Shown here in pieces: positions 24,410-36,200 of a stretch of 64,000 nucleotides of DNA. This DNA comes from Takakia lepidozioides. Lineage: Eukaryota; Streptophyta; Takakiopsida; Takakiales; Takakiaceae. Position numbers and translations under genes: made by a program. Below the pieces are notes generated by a model that did not search any database, was not told the origin of the DNA, and worked only from the letters and a program-made list of their open reading frames with translations. The stretch lies in assembly GCA_030704615.1 (NCBI GenBank), contig CM060734.1, positions 61,396,042-61,460,041 on the forward strand. The letters run 5' to 3'. Each line of letters begins with the position of its first letter. The stretch's first letter is position 1.

Positions 24410-26955
24410 TTCATTTTGCCAAGAGGGGATCGTGATTCGTCATGTAAAGCATCACGATTAGTCGGTTGAGATAGTGAAGACATTCATGCTTGAGCAAGAT
24501 GAGATCCAGTGTAGCTCTAGTGGATCACACATGAATTCTGAAGCTTGAGGCTCCAAGGGTTTAATTAAGAACTTGTGTACATATTGAGCTGATTCTTAAT
24601 TTCTGTTTACAAATCAGTTTGACACTCCATTTAATTTATCTGTTTACGGATTTATGTTGGAGTCTTGTCTGGTTGTAGCTGAGCATAAATCTGCAACTTC
24701 CAAGGGGGAAGCAGGACTCCCTTTTTGCATTACTGTGGAAAAATTTGCAGTTGACAATTCATAAGTTCTTTTCTGGACAATTCTTCACACTGATCAATAG
24801 CAAATTTTTGGTTGGTAGGCACGCAGATACCAACCGTGTGTACATCTTGATTTGTTTCCAGACGGTCCCAACGTATGATGTTTGTATCTTCTTTCCTTTA
24901 TCAATTGCATAAGAAAGAGAGATAGGTACTAAATCAATTTCAGTCACAGCCACAATGGAATGTTCGGAGGGTGGATTCATGAGGTATATTGTGAAAGAGG
25001 GACTATCCATCAGAGGCCCAGTGCCAATGGAACACATTTTAACAACTGCCTGCAGAACCATATCTATACGAGATTGCATGGGAAACATGTGTTTATATTC
25101 CTCCAAAGGACTCGGACAAGTAGCAGCTGGTAAGGATTCTTGTATTTCCACGTAGGCCAAACAACGAACAGTGATCCCGGCTATGGCAGGAGTTCTTCTC
25201 AGATCCTTCACTATGGTGGGACAACAGGTTTGATAAGGTGAGGCTATCTTCATTCAGGATGTGAGACAGTTTGTGAAGGAGGGCTTCTGTCTGCACCTGG
25301 CCTCATTGTGGACTGATTGTATCTCCAGTTGCTTACAGCAATGTAAAATTATTATCCATTCTCCATTCTCCAATTCAACTGATTTCTCCTCATGGAAAGT
25401 GTCAGCCAGTTCCGATTGGACTCTTTGGATGGAACCCAAGGACAACACAGAGAGATGTCCATGACCAGTTGAAAATTAACCACAGCTCATCCAAATTTTG
25501 CAACGCAGTTTTGCAATTCGAACGATAGACGTTCAAGCAAACACGTCGAACTAAGCAAGCAACATGTTCATCTGTTGTCAGACAGTGAAGACAATACGCA
25601 TGAAGATCCCAACTAGCGAACAATGAATTCCAAGCAAAATTGAAAGCAGTTCATCCTATTTCTCTGTGAATCTGTTTACCAGTTTTTGTGTCAGTCTTGT
25701 TTGTCTCATGGGATTTGTTAAAGAGGGTCCACCGAAATTTGATACTTCTGTGCACAGACTGCATGCTGGGGGTGATTGCATTGGGGTGATGCAAATCCCA
25801 GATTTCTGCATGCAGGAATGTGACTAGAGTAGAAACAGATTTTTAATTTCGCTTGAGGGTGATGCAAATCCCAGATTTCTGCATGCAGGAATTTGACTAG
25901 AGTAGAAACAGATTTTTAATTTCACTAGAGTCAACTGGTTTTGTCAGCCCGTACAGCTACAAAAGCTTCAGTTTCTGACTGTCCTTTGCAGCCTTTCATG
26001 TGGTTCTCTTATTGTCTGCTTGACGTTTCTGTTTTCCTCTATTTGTTTTGTTTTCCTCCATAGTCTTCCACAGCCTGGGGATAGAGACTGGTAGGTGTGA
26101 CAGCTTGAGGAGCACCTGTGCTAGGACAACAGGAGGGAATTTGAAAATGAAGAACATTTCTTCTTTTATTGTCCTTCTGCTATGAGAATTGGGAAAAATA
26201 CTCTTGTCTACTCCGAGATAGCCAATCACACACAGAGGTCTTCCAACACTGGTTTCTTGTTACTGTAGCTTCGGTTCTCTCCAGATCTCAGCTCTGCTTC
26301 TCTGACCTGTGCCCTTCCGGTCTTAGCTTCGTTTGCCAGCTTGTGGCTGTGGCTGTTATCAGCAAGCTTGGGCTTCTAGGATACCTCCCCCCCCCCTGCA
26401 GCTGCTCTTAGATATGGGCTGCTGCTTCTTCTCTCCTTGCTTTTTTTTCTCTGTTCATGGCAGATCTCTCCCTCCCTGCTGCGCTGCTTGTTTCCTTCTG
26501 TTTTTCTTTGCTCTTCTGCATCTGTCCCTCCCACTTCCCTCGGTTCTGGTCACAAAGCGATGCCTTCCTGGGTCAGCCTCCATGGCACTCGTGTAGAGGT
26601 TATTTTTTCCTCTTGTTCTTCTCGGACCTTGGTCCTTCTTTAGTAAAGTTCTTACAGGGCTACAATCCCCCTGTTTTAAAAAAAAAAGAAAAAAACGGAT
26701 AAGAATAATAACCCAGACAAATAGAATATCATGCATATCACAAAAGAGTAGTGCGTATTGAATAAAATGTTCTCTTTAAGCCTGCCGGCGGCCACTGGTG
26801 ACATAGACAATCACCGGATGGACACTTGCTGACTGCATAATATCTACCTTGCAGCAGAGCCGAAGAGAAATTCGCTTCCAGGGCCAACTTTCACCCTGAT
26901 ACTCAAAACTCCGTATTGTACACATCTCCACTCTGAAATGGAGTAGGATGGACAA
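24410..26955. other. Intergenic region; short duplication and A-rich tract only
   Basis: There is no convincing coding exon. It contains a 73-base direct duplication (listed separately). A pyrimidine-rich stretch ends in an A-rich tract near 26678-26697, which could be the 3' end of an old retroposon on the plus strand. Confidence 0.4.
25788..25930 (+). repeat. 73-base tandem duplication
   Basis: Two head-to-tail copies of a unit beginning GATGCAAATCCCAGATTTCT start at 25788 and 25861. They differ at only a few positions, so the duplication is fairly recent. Confidence 0.85.
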
Positions 26956-26990
26956 CTACGAAGCCTGCGGCTTAATTTGACTCAACACGG

Positions 26991-27026
<36 letters not shown>

Positions 27027-29948
27027 GGTGCTTTGTAATAAGCTTGTCAATGTCAGGCGACAGGACCAAGCGCTGGCCCACATCTCCAAGAAAGCAGCAT
27101 TGTTTTGACGTAGGATTCACAGCTGCTAGTTCTTGAGCAACTACACACTCTGTGCCTGGTAGTGCCTGCCATTTGTCACATAATGCATCAGTCACGTCGA
27201 ATTTTATGACCAACACTACATACATGAATGGTGTGTGACTAGACTTTCACCCTGTAGCATGCACAGTTATATAATGATGTGACAACCTTGTCAGTATCAC
27301 TATGGACTGCAAGCTCATTCACATGTTTCTGAACTGCATTGAAATACTATGGTGTTTGTAAGCTTGAACAGAATGGAGTCCATCCTGCTACAACAGACAG
27401 GGTGCAAGAATATCACAGAAATGCTCTGGTAAGTTCCGGAAAGTCTTCGTATCCAAGTACTCATTGAGACTTATATATGATGAGACTCAAATATATGATG
27501 ACTTGTCCATTGAGGACCTGCCTTTCATCAGGAGTCCCTCCTCTTAGATGTTAAATTAATCATTACACATTTGCTTAATTCAGATACATTTTTTGTTAAA
27601 GCTACATAGAGCATGAAAATGACGATGCAACTGCGTTTGGGATCTCTGCATGGCACTTACATCTAGAATGACATCCCCAAGCTGCATCTTGATGGCTGCA
27701 CTTTCATAGACCAAAAGCTTGCCCATGCAGCCTTCTGGCAGCTTCTCCAATTTGATGGTACCATCACCAATTCTCCGGCCTTCCTTGCTGCCTGCATTGC
27801 TGCTGGTGGCCCGATCCACATCCACAACACCTTTCGAGAAGGAACTGAGTGGCAGTGAAGTAGGAATCTGGGAAAAGAGAAGCCTGTCACCTTCTCGCCT
27901 TTCCTGCATGAATATCCATTTGTCTCAGACAACACATCTAACCACCAGTGCAGAGCACAGAGTGCAAAACAGCACTCTCACACCTTTCACAAGGACACTG
28001 GCACCAGGGGGAGACCTGGGTCCCCTCATGTTGCTCTAGATCATAGGAGAACTCACATATAGGTCAAGTTCTTCAGCAGGGGCGACTGCATCCTCATCAT
28101 GAATCCTGCTTGCTGCCTGCTCTCCAAACTCCTCTTCATCCAACAACTCTGGACACCACCACATGTCATCCTCAGGATTTCCACCTCCAGTTCAGTTCCA
28201 AGTGAACGGGATTATGCACAGTTCTATCATTTCACATGTGACTTACCAAACACGGGAGTCCTCCTCATGTTATCATAACTGACACCCTCTGTAGCACCAA
28301 TGTTGCAACACAAGAGTACATAGGCCTTACTGGCTACTGAGTCATTATAGATGCTATGGTTCCTCATTCTTCTGAATATATCACCCTTAGCTAAAATTAG
28401 GGATTTTGTGTAATTTTTGAGGCAGACCTGAAATTCCAGACATTGGTCTTCGAAGTGGAAGTGTCACAGGGTAATACTTGGAGTCATCCTGCAACCATAA
28501 CATAAAGCACTCAGAAGGAAACTGCAAGCCAGATGAATCGTAACACTACAATGACGGAGGTATATTCCAGTGTTGTACTGGTATATGTATTTTTTAATAC
28601 CAGACTGGTACTGGTATGAAGGATCCCACCCCTTATTCATACCAGGCTGTTATGAGCATAGATGTATAAATTCGTGTATCATCTGGTACTATATAAATAT
28701 GGTATGAGTGCTTGTGAAATGGGTTGTATATGTACTGGTATTGCAGTTTTTGGAATTCATATTGGGGGTATATGAACACTGGTATGGTATGGTACATATA
28801 CCATTGTTCATATACCCCCAGTATACCTTGACATATATATACTGGTATGGTACTTGTTGGTACAAAATATCAATAGCTGCTTATATGCTCCTGTCCACAA
28901 CACTCTATTATGAAGCTTGTTTCCCACAGCCACCCTCTCTTTCACAAAATAGCCCTCTTGTATCCATATGATACAATGAAGCAATTTAAGCACATCTCTT
29001 GCTCTTACTCTTACCTAGCTCCAGCCTCTGCCTGCAACCCTGAATACTGGTATGGCAGACAGTATCAGCAACGGCACAATAACTAGGCTGATCTGGTATG
29101 GAGGCTGTGAACCCTAACTGCATACCCACCCAGTATGTATCTCGTCTACGTATTTAGGTTCTTCCATACCAGTTGGGTATGTTCTCTCATACCATTACTC
29201 ATACCCGTACTATATACCCTGGTGCACTGCTGTATACGGGTACAACACTGGTATATTCCATGTCTTCAACAACTATGATGTAAGAGAGAACAACATATCT
29301 GAATTGCACCCATTGGCTGGTGAGACAGAGATACCGCGTACCAGGGGCTCCACTACGTTCTTTGACTTTCCCAAGTTTGAATCAAAAAACGGGTCACCTG
29401 CAATCACCAGCATATAGGCATTGTTCCACCTGAATCATCCAGAAAACAACCATGGTGTTGATATAACCTAGCAATGACGACTGATCACAGAGGGACTGAC
29501 AGTGAGAAAAACAGGTAAAGAGATAACCAAGAGAGCAAAGAAGGGTCTTTCTGAAATGCCAGTCCTCTGGTTCCTGATGACTTCAACAAACTGTGCCAAT
29601 GTACCATTCCTCACTATCAAGTTACCCTCATGACAGGACAGCTCATCAGCCCAATTGGCAGTACTTGGTGAGGGTATAAACTGAAACACCAAATCAACTA
29701 CTGATTTATATACCGGAAAGACTCTTATCATAGAAACTGAAAACACTATGTACCTTGCGCAAATGGCTTTTGGTTGGTTCCACTCCGCCCTCCCCCTCCA
29801 CTACTTTTGTGATTACCAGCACCGCCAAATGCTGCAGCTTGACCAGCAGTAGCTGACCCATATCCAAATGCCACCCGCGTTTGGCCTGTTTCCAAAATAT
29901 AACCCTTAGTTTCTTGAGCACAGTGGGGCAAAGAGGGGCTGGTGCCGC
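26956..29948 (-). CDS. RPC4: RNA polymerase III subunit RPC4 (POLR3D homologue), 5' end uncertain
   Basis: RPC4 forms a heterodimer with RPC5 on RNA polymerase III, which transcribes tRNA and 5S rRNA genes. Exons joined in phase are 29948-29754, 29697-29626, 29397-29342, 28488-28428, 28288-28247, 28184-28057, 27903-27661 and 27165-27001. Family signatures are YYPVTLPLRRPMSG, the acidic LLDEEEFGE, LLFSQIPTSLPL, LPEGCMGKLLVYESAAIKMQLGDV, ECVVAQELAAVN and CCFLGDVGQRLVLSPDID. The last exon reads through to a stop at 26956 or splices at 27001; I could not decide. The basic N-terminus is missing: a candidate first exon at 32392-32487 does not join cleanly. A hAT MITE sits in the intron between 28489 and 29341. 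Confidence 0.85.
28568..29250. mobile_element. hAT MITE with GGTATG motifs, in an RPC4 intron
   Basis: The termini CAGTGTTGTACTGGTAT and TACGGGTACAACACTG are inverted repeats. They are flanked by a perfect 8-base duplication, gtatattc (28560-28567 and 29251-29258), the hallmark of hAT insertion. The 683-base interior is full of ACTGGTATG/CATACCAGT words in both orientations and has no coding capacity. Confidence 0.9.
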
Positions 29949-30409
29949 CTGAACAATCACTCATGAACAAAACTTTCAACCATATTTCATATTCTGCTTG
30001 TGACAGTTGAAGTTAGCTGGTCCAGCTGTTATGAAGAAGTGCATACAAAAAATGTTGACCGCATGTTAGAGGCAAGACATGTCTTCAGTTTCCGCATAGC
30101 GACACAATTGGCACACTTGAATTCACAAAGGACTTGCTTTGACACCTGTCTCTTTCATTTCACCTGGCCTGAGCCAAATGACCAACAACAACAAAATTGG
30201 ATAGGCCAGGCAAACAGGAAATGTACCCTTGCGGTCAGGCCCAGATCGCTGGCCTTGTGCCCCGGCATCCTCCTGAGATTGCTGTAGACACTTACAAAAC
30301 TTCTAATGAGTGAAGTATTTTACTGTGGCAAAATAACTACACTGAAGAAGGCTATCATAGTTCTGCACCATAGGGCATGAAAATAGGAACTGAATGCAAA
30401 GCCACCTGT

Positions 30410-32027
30410 TCTTTGGGGGCTAGAGGCTAACGTCAGTAAATGTGCAGTGGTGGCATTCAGCAACAGAGGAGAGGGAGGAAGTGATCTCAAGTGGCAGTGG
30501 GGTAGCCAAGAGCAAACTGGCAAGGGCAAAGCACTGGATCTCACTAAATTTTTCCACTGCAGAGGAATCAACTCCGAGGTTAAGAAAACCATGCTTTGTC
30601 GCGTTATTAGACCTGCCTTGGAGTACGCATCTGCAATATGGGTTGATAACTCCAACCAGGCTAACTCTCTAGAATCCATTCAAGTGGGAGTGCTTAAGGT
30701 GTGCATGTCAGCATGCTCCAAAACAGCCAATGTGGCTGTTCGGGGTGAGTTTGGCATACCTTCCTTCAGGTCCCGACGAGATGAATTCAAGGTCAGATGG
30801 TGGGGTCAGCTGCAACACATGCCCAACACCAGATATCCTAAGTTAATCGCCTCTATACCTTGGAAACAGGACTGTCCTGTCAAACAGGCTAAGTTCTGGC
30901 AGAAGAGATTGTACTCATAAGACGTTGTTTGCCGTAGCCTTGTGGCCATTGACCCCGCGCCCAGTTTGAGCGGGAACAAAAGGAACAGAACCGACCTCTG
31001 TCAGGGGCTGACGTTGGTAGTAAGACTTACCTTCATATAAAGAATTAATCCGGGTTTTCCAGATATCCTCTAGAAATCCCTTCACACAAGCATCACTCTG
31101 CTGTGTGTGATTTGCCCAAAAACTAGGCCTCAGGAGGGCCTGGGCTTTTGGCTCAGCCTCGAGACTTTCAAAGTTGGTAAACAGGGGTACAGGCACAATT
31201 CCCTTGATAGAGTTGAAGAGAGGTCTCTTTGGTGAGAGAACCCCGGACAGTGTATCAGAAAATGAATACTGTCTTCAGATTGCCCACACAACGGGCAATT
31301 GCACTCTCCCTTTCCTCTCTGCTTCTGTTTGCTGCTCAAAGGTAGGCTTCCTGGCAGAAGAGAGTAGAAGAGATTCTCAAGGATCTGAATCTGGATCCGC
31401 AAGTCTTGACCCTGCTGGATAAACCTGACTTAGAGGCTGTGCCATGTCTGTTGCCATGAAATTGTCTGACAAAAATGAAACTTGCCTGAACTTGTCTCCA
31501 GTCTGCGACATGGGGGAGGACATCATGGATGACCTCAAGGGTCTACCCACTCTCGGCACTAGACTGAAATTTAAACTCAGGGCAGGAAGCCTACCTTTGA
31601 ACAGCAAACAGAAGCAGAGAGGAAAGGGAGAGTGCAATTGCCCGTTTTGTGGGCAACCTGAAGACAATATTCATTTCCCGATACATTGTCCGGGGTTCTC
31701 TCATCAGAGAGACGCTCTCCTCAAATCTATCAAGGGAATTGTGCCCGTACCTCTGTTTACCAACTTTGAAAGTCTCGAGGCTGAGCCAAAAGCCCAGGCC
31801 CTTCTGGGGCCTAGTTACTGGGCAAACTGCACACAGCAGATTGATGCTTGTGTGAAGGGATTTCTAGAGGATATCTGGAAAACCCGGATCAATGTATTAT
31901 ATCAAGGTAAGTCTTACTACCAACGTCAGCCCCTGACAGAGGTAGGTTCTGTCCCTTTGTGTTCCGCTCAAACTGGGCGCTGGGTCAATGACCACAAGGC
32001 TACGGCAAACAACGTCTGATGAGTACA
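30410..32027 (+). mobile_element. 5'-truncated LINE copy A, interrupted
   Basis: This encodes the C-terminal part of a LINE polyprotein related to the copy at 36976-38214. It begins with the reverse-transcriptase thumb side (NVSKCAVVAF at about 30435), with about 100 bases deleted near 30510. It ends with the CCHC-like finger CNCPFCGQPEDNIHFPIHC (about 31635-31690) and stops at 32019. The copy is split at 30909-31350 by a nested insertion, and the frame is broken in the middle. No poly(A) tail follows the stop. The left boundary is approximate and no target duplication was found for the outer copy. Confidence 0.75.
30909..31350 (-). mobile_element. Nested LINE fragment in inverted orientation
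   Basis: These 442 bases match the 3' part of the same LINE family on the minus strand (from the GSLPL-SKQKQRGKGECNC region to the element end). The fragment is flanked by a 13-base direct repeat, ctggcagaagaga (30896-30908 and 31351-31363). This is a target duplication made when a 5'-truncated copy inserted into copy A. Confidence 0.85.
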
Positions 32028-32033
32028 TTCTAT

Positions 32034-33249
32034 GTCCAGCAAGTGCACTATTACAGGTTTTAAGTTTTAAGTGAATCCAGCAATTACATCAGACAACACA
32101 CAACTCCCAGAAACCGGATTGAATGCTCTGGCAATTTCGGGTTAGAGCTCAAATACCCAGTGAGGTTGCTAGGGAATGGGATATCTCCTTGAGGATAAAT
32201 TACAGCTAAAGTTTTCAGGGGGTTCTTTCAGCAAGACTTCTCTTAACATGCAGACAGCTTGCAACTCTTGCATCCTGCATCCCATACAGATTCCTGGGCA
32301 CAGAAATCCACAATGAGAGCCGACAATTCCACCATGACTTGTAAAATCACTCCAAAAAAAGACACACAATCGCCGAAAAGAACACCACCTTGCGAACGCC
32401 GCCACGAGTGAATTGTTCAGGAGGTGGAGCGGTGTCCCATCACCATTGCTACCATTCGCTTGCCCCCCACCTCCTCTTGATGCTTCTGCCATAGTGCCCT
32501 CCCTACCCGACAATTGTCTCGCCTTACTCGGATGGCCGCGATCTTATAAACTCACGTGATGCAGTTGAGATGGTACATATGTTCGGAATTTGACACTAGA
32601 GAAGTGTGATCATCAGTTGTTGTCATCTTTGGGGAGGCCATTTCAATTGCTCAATTTGTGTGCAGCGCACGGTATTCAGGAAAGTTCTTTGGGGCACACT
32701 GTGCTCTCAAATATCAAGATTGTGTTCTTACCGGTGAGCATTTTGCGGGGAGTGTGAGGAGAGGGAGGGGTTAAAGGCAATGGGAGGCTCTGGGCTGAGA
32801 TAGCCTGAGCTACTTTTAGAGTGGTGGAGAGATAACATATGAGGTTTACGACCACCGCGGCACCTGTTGTTCCTGCTAATCGTGCGGTTATGAAGTCTGT
32901 GCTTTGGGCATCTGTAAGAAGATATGTATATCCCATGATGACCCTTTCTCACACTTCACAGGAGGATTGGCAGTGTGAATCCTTACATTTTCCTGGAGCC
33001 CAGACACTCCTTGAGCACCTTGAGGAGTCCAAAATTCGCCCACACTGACAGGCAAGTAGCGCTAATCAGAAGTCCACCAACTTGGTTCCCTTTTTATACA
33101 AGCAGCAATGGCTGCTATGGTTAAAACATGCCTCCTGCCGACGATTCAGGTGGCACTCACTCACCCCTAATCAATATACAAACCAATCTTGCCAACTAGC
33201 GTAGTGTTGACATCTACTTTGAAGCCTTGGACCACATCTATTTGATGAT
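32034..33249. other. Region upstream of RPC4 and downstream of polymerase eta
   Basis: A possible RPC4 first exon lies on the minus strand at 32392-32487. It starts MAEASRGGGG and has donor AAG|GTGGTG, but its phase does not match the next known exon. Upstream of it (32553-32558) is a CACGTG G-box next to TTATAAA. A short plus-strand ATG frame at 32839-33048 has no support. The rest shows nothing clear. Confidence 0.35.
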
Positions 33250-36200
33250 CTACTTTGAATGTGACCCAAAAAAATCACTAATAGTGGCACGCTTGACAGC
33301 ACGTGAGCGCTTCAGCCCCAGCTGATCTTGCAGCTCTCTCTGTATCTCTATTGGAAGTTCTGACAGGACCCCTTGGTCGATCTCTTCCTGCTTGTATTGC
33401 CAGCTGCCAGTATCACTCTGCGCCCTCTTGACAAGTGACGTGGCACGAAGGGTTGGTTTCCTCTGCCACAGATCCTGCAACCTTCCTAGTCCTGTCACCT
33501 TACTAACCATGGAATCAGGCTTGCGCAATGGCTGATTGCTGCCACCAGGGCTGTTTTCAGTTTGCTGCTTGGTCTCAGGTAGTGACATGTCCGATTGTAG
33601 GTCTGAAGCTGCCTCAGAATATGATCCCTCTGTACTATTGTGTTGTGGATGGGGTTTGGGTCTACCAAAGTTTGCAGGTGGCACCAAGTCGTCTTCACAT
33701 TCTGTACTCCCACCAACTGCCTCAATATTGGTCTCCATTAACCTGATTAGGTCCACCGATGGAGTAACACCAGCTGCTTGGGCGCTGTCTTTATGTAAAT
33801 ATGATTGTCTTTTGATTCCACCTGTGCCTACTGGATCTTCTACTGGGGAACATAAGATGACAGTCCCCGCACTTGGAGCACATTCCTCGACAGATTTCTC
33901 TTTGCGGAACGAGGACAGAGAGGCCTCACTAAGGATCCCCTCTTCAAAGAAATTGCTTCTAGGTTTTGTAGGGCTAGAAAATCTACCAAATTGAGGTGTG
34001 CAGTCAAATTCTGAATCAGAAGTACCGTCATCATCTAATCGGCTGGAGGCGTGTGTTTGACCACCTGCTTCCAAAAGGCCACCATGTGCCCAGCAGTCCC
34101 TATGCTCAGTACCGTCCATTACTTTGAAAGATGAAGACCCTGTGTAAGTAGGACTTTCCATTGATGCCGATGTTCCACAGCCCCCTAAAAGAGAAAAAAA
34201 CGCATATATCAGGTTGCCTGCATTGTCGGATAATCTGAAGCAGGCTGGTGGTGAATGGAAACCCTCTACACTCTCCATGTCTCCTACAAGAACTTGTTTC
34301 AAAACCTAGATCTTATGACATTGCTTAGATAAGGAAACATGAATGTCTTCCATATTGAGAGGACACAGACATGCACAGAAAAACTGAAGCAAAATCAAGT
34401 CATGAGGGCCTTGAATATTAGGCAGACAGAGAAAAAGTTCATCAAAATGTTGGCTTCTACGGAGAAGGGAAAAGAGAGTTGAACTCAAACCTGCGACTAT
34501 AAGAGCACATCTTTGTGCAATGAGAAGCCCACACTATTTCCTGTAGTATGCTGAGGGAAGTGTTACAGGTTTACCAGGATTTGGGCATTGTGGGGCTCCT
34601 CACCTGATTGATTAATCAAGTTGTCACTTTCTATCAGTGCAGAGCTGGCTCCTGCTCCTTTCTCCTCTGTCATCCAAAAACTTCCAGGAGCATTTGCTTG
34701 TTGCCCCTGTGACTCGAGGGAAGATAAAGTCTGGGAGGGCGAGATCGGGGGTGATGGAGGCGGGCTGGAGAAGCTCCCTAGTTCATTCAACTTGGGCTTT
34801 ACAGGTGTCGAGAAAAACTTTGTGATGGGGTTCATACCCTACAAAGAAACAAAGCTGTTAATTTGGTTTGAGCAAGTCATGGTCATGTCATCTTAGCACA
34901 TCAGAACAAATGTCACACAACCCCATTACAACTCATAACTGATTGAACCAGAGATTTGAGTGATAAACTAGTTGTTGGTACTTGAAGGCATGGATACCAA
35001 GTTCACAACCTGGAAACCAACTCTGGAGACTATTGCCAAATAGAGCTTAGGAAAACTTTGGGAATTAGTTAGAAAAACAGATGATGGAGCAACAGACAAC
35101 GCACCGAGGGTACTGCCACAATATTGGATGCCCCAATTGAGAGTGAGGTAACTGCCCAATGGCATCTGCCGCTTCCATCCCCCTTGACAGGAGAGAGACT
35201 CTCAGAAGGAGGACAAAAGTCGCGTAGACCCCGTTCAAAGAGAGCACGTGCATCCGCTAGAATTTTGTCTTTCCCATACCTCAAAGCACAAGACTTTGAG
35301 GGAAACTTACGTGTTGCTTGTATCCCTCCTTTCTGCGACCCAGATAGCCGTATAGATAAAAGAATGCTGGGAAAAAACCCTACTATTACAAAAGAACCAC
35401 GGTGTAATTGAAAACTCAGCCTCATAATCCCAGCTGTAAGACAATGCAAGAGAGATGGGCAGTTGTCATGTACCAGATGGCATCCTGCATGGACAATAAG
35501 GACCCGAGCAGTGCGATTGTTGTTCTCTAGATCTAAATCCAGGCGGTCCTGCAGCTCTTCCGCCATCTCTCCCAACCAATGAATTACCTGCAATACTGGA
35601 GTATCATGACTTACTGGAGCTCATTGTAGAGGAAGTCCACATGACCATTTAAATGAACCAGTACTCTTGTCTCATAGACAGTCATACTGATACTCAATAC
35701 AGCAAGGAAAATCAAGATGTACAGGAGAATTGGGGACTCATGGGCACCCACCGAAGTGAAGTCCTTGAGAGCTTTAGGGCCTGCGAAGGTTTTGCCGCAG
35801 CTGTGGCTTTTTGGAAGTACGCGTCCGTGGACCTCATCTCCACTCCTGCCTCTCGCTATGTTCCATAACCATGTACTGAAAGAGGAAAATTCCAGAGACA
35901 AACACCACCACAAAGGGAACCATAAGGTCATGAATGTGTTCAGGCTGGCATATATTTGGTACGAGAAGCAAGCACAGAAGAGAGAGAGACAACCATCATG
36001 AAATCATCTGTTAAAGAAGACGAAGACCAGAAAATGTCCTTCAATGAACAGGTTGAAATGACATCAGTGATACCCAGTATTTATGCCGTAAAGTTCTTGC
36101 AACCTCGTCTCCGAAAATGGCAGCAGGTCGCTAGGGGTCTTCACACCAAGATCTTCTTCCAGGGACTTGCCAAGTTTCCCGCCTAGCTGCCCACTGAAGC

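Noticed and set aside
26678-26697. A-rich tract as proof of a LINE or processed pseudogene
   Set aside because: No coding similarity or target duplication could be seen upstream.
30435-32019. LINE copy A as a functional gene
   Set aside because: It is interrupted by a nested insertion, has an internal deletion and lacks the N-terminal reverse-transcriptase and endonuclease parts.
32839-33048. Plus-strand ATG frame as a first exon
   Set aside because: It has a plausible donor (TCT|GTAAGA), but no downstream exon or family match was found.
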